NCBI RefSeq assembly: GCF_036588685.1
Contig: NC_086381.1
Span: 48,359,431 to 48,423,430 of the forward strand
DNA: 64,000 bases
From: Mytilus trossulus
Taxonomy: Eukaryota; Mollusca; Bivalvia; Mytilida; Mytilidae
Direction of reading: 5' to 3'
The first letter of the stretch is position 1. Each line of letters starts with the position of its first letter. Below are positions 20,842-32,800 of the stretch, in pieces. The notes beneath the pieces were generated by a model. It was not told the DNA's origin. It ran no database searches and saw only the letters and a list, made by a program, of their open reading frames with translations. A program made the translations under genes and the position numbers.

Positions 20842-23800
20842 TCAGGTACCAGATTGTAATAAATTAACTGTTGGTGAATTGTTAAAACTGCTGTCATCTG
20901 TCAATGATTGTGTTAAAATTTGTGAAGATGATGAAGAACTGTCACTTTCTTTATATTTTCCTAAATGAAATCTGCAGCAAATTATATCAGCTAAGAACCC
21001 ACTCCAGTTTCGCATCATTCCTGAAATTAAAAAAAATATAAGAAAAATTCATGTAAAACTATTTAAATAAGAAACCTTTTATTTTTAATTAGTGGTACTC
21101 TCTTTACTCTATGTCATTAAAAGCAAAAACAAGAATGTATCCATAGTACACGGATGCCCCACTCTCACTATCATTTTCTATATTCAGTGGACCGTGAAAT
21201 TGATGTCAAAATTTAGTTTGGCACTTTAACTAGACAGCTCATATTAAACATGTACACTATTAAAAGTTTCAAGTTAATTGGACTTCAACTTAATCAAAAA
21301 CTAACTTGACCAAAACTTTATGCGGGACAGAAATAAAAACTATTTGTTTGGTCCTTCAGACCTCTATTAATATTTGAGTATTTTATTTATAGTATATCCT
21401 AATGACATAATTTGTTTACTTATTCTGCTACATAAATTGATTCCCTCCCTTCACAACTATTTTGTTGCTTGTAATGTTTATTGTTGTTTCAAGTTTGGTC
21501 CATGGGTTGCAATCTCCACTTCTTTCATATGTATATTTCTAGTCTTGAGGGTTCAGTTATTTTCTTGATGATTTTTTTTGGGAGATTGACGAAAAAATAG
21601 TTTTTGTGGATATTTGATTTTATAATTTTACTCAGATTTGCATATAAGTCTAGGAAATTTAGAAAATTGTTGAATATTTTAATTCATGGTTCACCTTTAC
21701 CCAGGAAATCCATAAAAATTAGTATTTAAACCATAAACAATAATGAATCCACACTTAATGTAACAAGAGGAGGTTATTTTTTTGTATGTACTTTTTTTTT
21801 CTAATTGTTTCCCTGTGGACATTGCAATACTTATTTAGCTAAGTTACTTTTTTTGTAAACTATGTGTATGTTATGAACAAGAAATTACACTGATGCAGTT
21901 ACAATGATAAGTACATTACCTGCAACTGAGAATACACCACCTATTATACCACACAGTCTGACCAAAAACTGCCATATTGGTTGATGCTGTTCTCGTACTC
22001 GAATTTTTAATGAATTTAAATCATATTTATAAAATATTCCTGAGATTCCATGGCTTCCTTTAGCATGATTTATTGTTCTATTCTGAAAGTAAACAGAAAA
22101 AGATCATGATATTTCTACAAAATTTAAATTTTGGTCTTCTGATTAGATGACGTTACTTTGTAATCAGCCCATAGACATAATTTAGTCATGAGACCGTGAC
22201 GTCACCAGCGTTTTTACATGGTTTTCTATGGTTTAAAATGGAATTTAGAATTAAATTATAAGAAATGACTAATATTTTTTCTGGCTATTCGAAATAACCA
22301 GCTACACATGTTATTCAGTGTGCACCAAATTTTTTATGTTATTTCTTCATAGGCAGAAAAAATATTACAGTCATTCCTTAAATATTGATATACAACACCA
22401 ATATGGTTACTGTTTATTCAGAAATTATTACAGATTTTTATTAATATGAATAATGCATCTGGGTGATTTTCATGAAATAAAAAATTGCATTCTGATAACT
22501 GTAACATATACCTATATGCAGATGTTTAAGAAATGGCAAGAATTTAAGTCACAGTTTTGTCAATTCTTGAAAATCACAATAATAAATGTATGCTATATTT
22601 CCAGTCACTAAGAATTTCTAATGAATTTTTTTTGAGAAAAAAAAGTTACTTCCCCTTGTTGAAAAGTCATTTTGAAAATTGATCCCCAAGTTTGGTTTTA
22701 TTTTCAATCTCTGAAGGAGATAACTACCATTACATGTAGTAAGTGTTTAGATTCAAACCTTCATAGTAAAGGGAAATGGAACAATTAACCATAAATGGAT
22801 AAAACTCTTTGGAAATTATTTTGATTTCATTAATTCTGTCGTTTCAAAATCTGAAGTATTCCACATAATGTTTTGAGCTTACTTTAAAACAAAATGACTA
22901 GCTATTAATGTCTCAAACAACTGAATTCAATGACTCTACAATAGTTTCAATTTCAGGGTACAAACATTGAAATTACCTAAAGTCCTTCAGATACTTATGT
23001 GGCAAATTGATAAATTAAGTTAACAACTTCATAATGGTAGAAATTTTTGTATGCACATAAGCATTTCTTGAGGACTGAAAAAAGCCTTAATATTTCAACA
23101 TATAAATTAATAATTTACCCTTTCTGTAACTGCATACTGGTAGGTATCAACATTAGCTCTGTAGGTTCTAACTTCTGTGGGTACAACTTGTATAAAATAC
23201 TGGAATAAATGATAATCTACAAAAAAAAAAAAATTTGGTAACAATGTATACCAGTAAACCATTATTATAGGAAGGACTTTTATGTCAAGTTTGTGAGTTA
23301 GAGACCTGGTTTACACATCAATAACCTCTAGAAAAAATGTGTTTAATCCTTATAATTCTTCAGCCAAACATACACGATTATTAATTTACATTATTACTTT
23401 CAATTGGTGGCTACTATATGTACCATCAGAAGCACAATGGCATGTCGTAGTGACTAAGGAGTACGCCGCCATCTTGACTTTCTAAAAAGCTTAAATGTTC
23501 AATAAATGCAACAGAATCTAAAATGAACTAGCTCCTACCTCATAAACTTCATTTAAATCAGATACTATCCGAATTTGAAGCGTACAAATAACGAAATAAT
23601 CTTCCGTCTGAAAGTTTTCAATCGTATGACGTCGTGTTTTGCCATGACATAAATTCGCCAAATCATTCGTGAAATTATTTAAATTTTATTTTTATACATT
23701 TTCGAAGCTTTAGTGCATTTATTTTATTTTATTTTTTGGGTTATATATGCATTAAAATATAAACAACTGTTATGCAATTGTTTTATAATCCCAACTTGCT

Positions 23801-26800
23801 GAAAATCCCAGTATCTTTGCAAGAATGTGTATCGTGCATGGATAGATTACAAAAGTAGTTTCGGAAACATGGTTTATCGAAGTGTAAACCAAGAGAAAAG
23901 TTCTATTTGACCAATCCAATTCAAGTATTTACAGATATGCAAAAGATATAAGAATTATACCACATTACATAAATTGGCATAGATTTTATTAATATAAAAA
24001 ATGATGGTGTGGTATGATTGCCAATGAGACAACTATCCACCAGAGACCAAATGGTGTGGATGTTAGCAAATATAGGTCATCATAAAACAAGTTTTCTTTT
24101 AGTAAAAATTATCTTTTTGCAAAAAAAGGAAACCTCTGTGAAATATTGCCCTTGTCTTTTACACCTGAACATTATGATGTCACAAGTCACTTCTGATGTC
24201 AAACATTAACATCAGATGTTTTCAACATATTTTTATAGATATAGGAAGATGTGGTATTAGTGCCAATGAGACAACTCTCCATCCAAGTCACAACATTTTG
24301 TACACTTAAGCATATTTTCAGATTAAACATGAGTGTTTTGTATATTATTAAATTTGTCTTCATGTATGTTTCTTAGAATATAAGACATAAGAGGATGTAG
24401 TATGATTGCCAATAAGACAGTTAATAACAACAGACCAAATGATATAGAAGTTGACAACGGTAGGTTTCAAAAGCTTAGACTATTTAAAGTATGTTTTAAT
24501 GAAAGTGGTACTTGTAGCATTGTTTTTTAAAATTCTTATCCTATAACCATAGTCTGTTCTCTTTAACTTACTATCTTTGGTAATTTTTTCTTCTCCATCT
24601 AATGGACTGACAACACCATGGACTATATCTCCAAATGATAAATGGTTTATACGATGGGTATAATTCATCTCTGAAATAAATCATACGAGTTAAGAAAGAT
24701 TACAAATTTATACAGCATATATTTTATTTGTTACTTTTTACATGAAATAACAACAAACAGAACAAACGCATATTAAGAAAGTATGTATCAAAATTCTATC
24801 AACAAGAATGTGTCCACAGTACACGGATGCCCCACTCGCACTATCATTTTCTATGTTCAGTGGACCGTGAAATTGTAATAAATTCTCTAATTTGGCATTA
24901 AAATTAGAATTATCTTATCAAAGAGAACATGTATACTAAGTTTCAAGTTGATTGGACTTCTACTTTATCAAAAACTACCTTGACCAAAAACTTTAACCTG
25001 AAATTTGCACTTTCATTTTCTATGTTAAGTGAACTTTAAAATTGGGGTCAAAACTCTAATTTAGCATTTAAATTAGAAAGATCATATCACAGGGCACGTG
25101 TATACTAAGTTTCAAGTTGATTAGACTTCAACTTCATCAAAAACTACCTTGACCAAAAACTTTCACCTGAAGCGGACAGACGGACGGACGAACGGACGCA
25201 CAGACCAGAAAACATAATGCCCCTCTACTATCGTAGGTGGGGCATAAAAATATATCTTTCATGTGAGCTAGAAAAAAGAAAAAGATTTAGTTTATCTTTA
25301 GACTATAATGAAATCAATTACATAGTTGTTGTAGTAATAAATGAAGGTTTGAGTAATCACATAAAGGACCAACTATGTAGTCTAAGAGAACATGATTTAG
25401 TTATAAGCTGTAATAAGAATTAAACTAGATTCAAATTCTGCAAGAGCTCTTCTTTCAGTGCTTTTGTGTCTTGTTTTTATGTTTGTTGTTTTTGTGCTTT
25501 GTATAAATCTTTTCACTTTTCAATTGCAACTGATTTTTAAAGTTTGTCCTTATAGTGTTTCTGTACACCACTATCCCACTGAGCGTTCACAATCATTTTT
25601 ACCCTGCCACATTCTTTATTTCCCTGTCTCAAGTAGTTCAGGGGTTGTTGTAACATGTGTAAATTCAAGTCTGTCATATTTGTTTTTTCTTCAATTGTTT
25701 TATATTTAATTTAGCCATGAGTTTTCTCATTTGAATTGTTGTACATCTTTCATGTCCAGGGTTTTCTCATTATTAAAAAAAAACTTTAACCACAAACTAT
25801 GTCGAAAAAATTACATACAATATATAGCAGTTTGATATTTTGATAATCGAAGGCTTAATATTTTCTTAGCAATAAAACATGATTAAAATGTTCTGCTGAT
25901 TTTTACAGAGTTATCTCCCTGTAGTGTTCAAGTAAATTTGGAACAGTTTAAATCATTTTTTCTTACCATTATCTCCAATGTTAAATGAAATATGAGCATG
26001 ACCACTTGGGAATACTGGTATTGATCTGAAAAGAATAAATAATCATGAAAGCAATTGAAAAAGTAACAATTAGAAGCTAGACAAGGATGATGCCCCTGCT
26101 GGTTTTGGATACATGTATGTACAAGTTATAGTGACATTACAATGCCTTATATCAAATCTAAATGTCACTGTTCAACAACAATATGGAGGGAAGGAAGGTT
26201 TGATGGATGGATTGAGGGATGGTTAAACAGACAAGGGTTAGGAAAATACATAGTTCCTCCTTATTGTGTAGTGGGATGGGGAGATAATAATCCATCAATG
26301 TCACAGAAATTATATTAAATTGAAATGGTTTTCTACAATATTTTCTGATTTCAAATTATTTCATGATCACTTACACTTTTGTAAATGTATGCAAGTACAG
26401 TCATTGGACAAAAGTGAGTTCCCAATCAAAAGAAGTCCTATCATTTCAACTAAAATCAATATTTTTCAAAAATTTATTACAAAGTAAATGTATGAGCGAT
26501 TTTCCAATAATAAAAATATCTAAACGTCCCCGCCCAGTTACACGTTACAAATGGTAATATTTTTTTGAAAAATATCTATTTTGGTTGAAATGATTGGACA
26601 TTTTTTGAGTGAGAACTCACTTTTGTCCCATGACTGTACATGAAGTAGGGATAGGCAAAAAGAAATTGTGCAATATTAAGAGTTTTCAATATAATTGTAC
26701 TGAGCACTCAGTGGTATTTTGAATGCAAAATTTGCTCTACTAAAAGTTTCAAAATGCTATTACTATTTGTGATCAATAAAATAAAAGATGTATTGCCAAT

Positions 26801-29800
26801 TAGAACAAATTTAGGATAATTTAAAAACTAGAGGCTCTTATGAGCCTGTGTCGCTCACCTTGGTCTATGTGAATATTAAACAAGTGACGCAGATGGATTC
26901 ATCACAAAATTGTGTTTTGATGATGGTGATGTGTTTGTACATCTTACTTTACTGAACATTCTTGCTGCTTACAATTATCTCTATCTATAATGAGCTTGGC
27001 CCAGTAGTTTCAGTGGAAAATTGTTAAAAATTGACTGTAAAGGACAATTACTCCTTAAGGGGGCAATTGACCATTTCTGTCATGTCGACTTATTTGTAAA
27101 TCTTACTTTGCTGAACATTATTGCTGTTTACAGTTTATCTCTATCTATAATAATATTCAAGATAATAACCCAAAACAGCAAAATTTCCATAAAATACCAA
27201 TTTAGGTGCAGCAACCCAACATCAGGTTGTCTGATTTATCTGAAAAATTTCAGGGCAGATAGATCTTGACCTGATTAAAAATTTTACTTCATGTCAGATT
27301 TTCTTAAAATGCTTTGGTTTTAGGGTTATAATCTAAAAACTGAAGTTTACCCCTATGTTCTATTTTTAGCTGTGGCGGCCATCTTGGTTGAATGGCCGGG
27401 TCACAGGACACATTTTTTAAACTAGAAACCCCAATGCTGATTGTGGCCAAGTTTGGTTTAATTTTGCCCAGTAGTTTCAGAGGATCTTGGTTTGATGGCT
27501 CGGTCACCGGACACATTGTTTAAACAAGATACCCCAAAGATGATTGTGGCCAAGTGTTGATTAATTTTGCCAAGTAGTTTCAGAGGAGAAGATTTTTGTA
27601 AAAGATAATTCAGATTTACTAAAAATGGTTAAAAATTGACTATAAAGAGCAATAACTCCTAAAGGGGTCAACTGACCATTTTGGTCATGTTAACTTATTT
27701 GTAAATCTGACTTTGCTGAACATTATTGAGGTTTACAGTTTATCTCTATCTATAATAATATTCTAGATAATAAGGCCACATTTAAAAGAATGTCTGTTTC
27801 CCCTCCCCCAGTTCTACCCTTTGTAAACAGACCAGGAAGGCAGGTTCTTTTCTTTTTTTTAACTTGATGTCATGGATGCGATTGTCATAGCATGGTCACA
27901 TGAATGGTTTGAGTTGTTCAGTCCAGGCCACTTATCAGTTGTTTGTGCTCAATTTGAGTGTATTTATTAAGATTATCAATCCCTCTGCTTTCCAGCACTT
28001 TCCAAAAATGGAAACAAATTATTTTCAGGAAAAAAATAATTTCGATTTTTTTGTGGAAAATAATTTTTTGACCTGGGGGCTTATTTCTAACCCGGTAGGA
28101 GGATGGGGAAAGAAAATATTTTTAATTTTGGCCCAACCAAAAACAGTAAAATTTCTTTAAAATTACCAATTTAGGGACAGCAACCAAGAACGGATTGTCA
28201 GATTCATCTGAAAATTTCAGGGCAGATAGATCTTGACCTGATTAACAATTTTACCCAGTCAGATTTGCTCTAAATGCTTTGGTTTTTTGAGTTATAAGCC
28301 AAAAACTGCATTTTACCCCTATGTTCTATTTTTAGCCATGGCGGCCATCTTGGTTGGTTGGCTGGGTGATCTGACACATTTTTTGAACTAGATACCCAAA
28401 TGCTGATTGTGGCCAAGTTTGGTTTAATTTGGCCCAGTAGTTTCAGAGGTGAAGATTATTGTAAAAGTTAACGAAGACGGACGACGAAAAAACGCCAATA
28501 AAATCAAACTTAAACACCTTTCAAAAGAGATGTAATTAAAAAGTTATATTACATTAATATTAGTTCATCATGAGTAAACATTAGAAGTGAATACATATCT
28601 AGATTTTGATTTTGTAAACAAACGATCAAATATAAGTAAGATGTCATCACTAAAAACTGTTCAACACGATCAATGAATCAATGATTTGTAGAGAAAATTT
28701 TAGTCATACTAGTTACAAGTATTATCTCTTTATTGCTACTCATCAGCCAATCATTTCTGATTGATACTCTGATTTGAAAACAGTATTCATTCAGAGACAA
28801 AATGGACTGATCTTATTTTGGCATGTACCATTATAAATAAGATTTACCCTTTTTAAAATGGATTGCACTTCATAAAATATACCTAATTTGACAATGGAAT
28901 AGTCTTTTGTAGGACAAATGATTTTTGAGCTACAAGTAAGTTAGTAAGTAAGTAAATTATTTATTATAGTGACATGTGTAAATTATGTACAGATTATAAA
29001 CATATAATATATGATAAATAGTAATACACCCGGCCCAATGGACCTATAAGTCACCTCAAATAAAGTAAAACAATTATTAAACAATTATATCACGTTCTAA
29101 TCGTTCGTTGATGTAAGTAAATTTCAAAAATATATAGACATAAAAATATTTGTAAACAAAGCTACATTTCCCTATGTTAAAATGGCCTGACCCTAGTGGG
29201 ATGAACCACGTAAAGTCAAATAATTCTTTCTTTATATGGACTTTTCTACAACTGGCAAATAAGGACTTCTTTTTGGGGGGACAATCAATGCATTTGAATG
29301 GGGACATATTGTTGGAACCCCAAACACCCCCTTTTTTAAATTGCTGGATAAGCCCCTGCAAAGTAACAAAGAAGTGTTTTAAAACACTATTTCATTGTCA
29401 ATATTATGTTTACCAAATTGAAAATAAATATGTTGTGAACAAACTAAAGTTAATATCTGTAATTATAAACAATTCGAAGAAAACTTCAATGGAGGAGGTA
29501 TGATAGAAGATATTACCAGTATTTGAATGATTGATTTTATTTTTGACAAATTAAAACGAATTTGTAAAAAAGAAAACTGATATTTTTGAGGGGATTCCTA
29601 TGTTAGCCTTGTTAATGTTGTGACAATTTTTTATGGAAAGAATAGATATTTTAACATTTGCATTCAGTTCATACTTTCCAGCAGTGATGTGAAAATTTCC
29701 TGCCACTTTGTTGACAACCAGAGTTCCATGGATACGACAGGCATCTGGACGGTGGGATGGTTTATCTTTCCTGTACAAAAAGAATAATATTATATTTAAA

Positions 29801-32800
29801 AGAATATTACATTTTGAAAAAAAATTCAAGCAAAATATTGTGGCATATTAGTTTGCTTTCTCAATGAATTTAAACTTTGTTAATTTTTTTATTATTTGTT
29901 GTTTTGTACATAAATCATGCCAATTTTTTTTGGTTGAATTGTTTTACATTTGTCTTTTCAGTGCCTTTTCTAGCTTGCTTTGCAGTATGTGTTTAGCTCT
30001 TTGTTGAAGTTCGTACATATTGACCTATGATCTCAGGTGCAATCACTGGCAATCATACCACACCTGCTTAATTCTTAATGCATTATGATTAATGTGGATT
30101 CAATATTATTCATTCAGTACCAATTTTCAGGGATTTGGTGGTACAGGAGAATTAAAAAATTAAGTGTTTAATGAATTACCACTTTTTAATTAGGTTATAT
30201 GCACACTTTTGCAAAAATTGTTTTCTCAATCCATAAAAATTGCTAATTAAATCCACAGTGTGATTTATATGAATTTCACCTTTCTGGCATGCCTTTTCTA
30301 AATGATGTATAAACAGAACCTGATAACCACATAAGTTCTTGTATGGCATGATATTCTTCTCTCAAATATTTATTGACATCTTGTATGATATCTAAATAGC
30401 GTCTCTGTTCTGTTGAAAGTTCAAAATAAGTGTCGTCCATCTCTAAACTACCAAAGTTTTGATGTCCAAAATTTTGTCCTGTAGAATCAACAACATCTGC
30501 TCCTAAAGCTATAAATAGAACAAAATGGTGTTAACAACTTAATTCATTTGGTTCACTGCATTCATATCTCAGTGTATTGGTTTCCTGAGGAACAACCCTT
30601 GCAAAATTTGTCATAAGTTTTCTGTTTTTATTAAATTCTGAATACTTAGCTTAGTAATTAATCATTAGTATCTTTTATATTATAATAACTTTATCTTCAA
30701 AATTTGTTCTCTGTTGAAATGCTTGTGATCCAGTTTTTCATATTTTTTGTGTTCTCATTTCAGTTCATGGCCGATCTGTGTATATCTTAGTTTTCCCTCA
30801 CACGATCAGTTTTTAGGAAACCAAAGATACCCAGAGTCTATCCATCCAGTCTTGTAAGTGCTCCCACATGTAAAATTCTTGCCAGATTTTTATCCAACTT
30901 ATGTCAAAAATATTATCAATGGCGTAGACAATTTCGAAAATCAGAGCCAAATCATTTTTTTTAAACAAGGGTTATGCTTCTTTTAAGATGTTCATTAAGT
31001 TGTCTTGAAAGCCCTTAGAACTCCCACATGTACAATTCTTGCAATGATATTTCATCAAATTTATATCAAAGGTTTGAATTCATAATGTATTGGAAAAGTT
31101 CAAAAATAAAATCTGATTATTTATACTTTTTTAAAGAGTTCTGCCACTTTAAGGTATTAAATAAATGGAAAATTACATTGTAAGCACTATCATATGTACA
31201 CTTCTTGCCATATTTGTGTATAATTATGAAGTTAATCATTGTTAATATTAAAGGTTTATTTCAACAATGTCTCAAACAGCTTCCAAAATCAGTGCAGATG
31301 AATTATTTTTATTTTCAGGGTTACATTCTATGTGTTATGTATGTATAGTTTGAAATGTGCATTAAATAATGAAAATAGTTTTATATGAAAGGAACATAAA
31401 TACATACATGTACATGTATATACATGGACTAACACGATAGAATTTTCATTGTTCCCTTGAAGGCTTCCCCCATGAATACTTACCATTACATCTCATTGCC
31501 ACTGTTATATCTATATTGATCTTCAATTTTCTAAAATAAATAACAAAAATTTATAACTGGAAATCAGAACATATACTGGTATTAGTAATATGATGATGTC
31601 TATGTAGTTTAACAATATAAATACCAAATCAAAAGTGAGAAGGTTTGAAACAAAATTAAAGACTCACAGACTTACACTTTTTAATATTTGTTTGCCAGAT
31701 TTTAAGAGTCCTATGGTTTTATCCATGTAGGGCCATTACCCAGTAACCCCTACTTTTTTCATAATCTGATTACATATAGTTTGAATCCCCATATTTGAAC
31801 ATCTAGTAATATCCTTGTTTTCTTTTTATCATTTTCGAAAAAGTGTATGAAAAATCTAGAGAGAATTTTTTCCTGCCAAATTTAAAATGGCTTATATATA
31901 TATATCAAGAAAACAAGCTCACTGTACTGCTACCTTCATCTTCTGCTTTTTCAGTTAATTTAGATAGTATCAATTTATAAAAGTCTTTTACAAAGCTATT
32001 TATTTTGTAACAGAATAGCAATCATCCTTAAACTTCAGCAATTACTTCCCTTTGTTATTTAACTCACCCATCCATTTGTGTGTCAACTTCATAGTCAAAC
32101 TTCAGCTCTGTCCTGGCATAATAGATTACCTCAGAAAGCACCAATATGATAATAACACCAAACACTGCCAATGATACTAAAATGAAATATGTACAAGTTT
32201 CAAAATGTTTTAATGCTTCTCACTGCTGAGTATTGCAGTACCTAGTTGGTCACCTCTTTGCCACTTTCAATAAAAAAAAATCAGAAACAAAATTAATTCC
32301 AATTTGGAGCATACCTGTAGTTGTTTCATGTAAATTGACCCCACATGTTTCTTTAAAATCTATATTTTATTAGTTATACACTACAAATTAAAGGACTAGT
32401 AGAATAAATATTAAGTTGGAGAGCATTGCTACAAAAATAAGACTAAAGAGAATAAACAATGAGTCAGAAAGTTTATTTATCAGCTAAGTTTTGGTTATAT
32501 TCTGCCTGCTGCTAAACCTCTCACTCCATATTTGGTTCACAAAATATACACAATTAAAAAAACTAAGGTAATTTTGTGTTCATGAGCAAAGGACAAAATT
32601 TGTTGGTGTGTACAAAGTTTTTTTATACAAAATTTAAATGCAACATGCACAGACCTGCAAAACTTCAACACACATGTACATGTATATACCTGTTTTAAAC
32701 TTGTAATTGTATTTATAGGATTTATAAAAAAAAGTTTAAATTTAACTCTTTGTAGATTTTTTAACAGGAATAGTTGTGGTGGAAATTCATGTAAGTAAAA

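Noticed and set aside
29077-29503. Overlapping 94- and 109-codon frames on opposite strands
   Set aside because: Both are carried by a truncated copy of the CAGNGGNGGATCC MITE.
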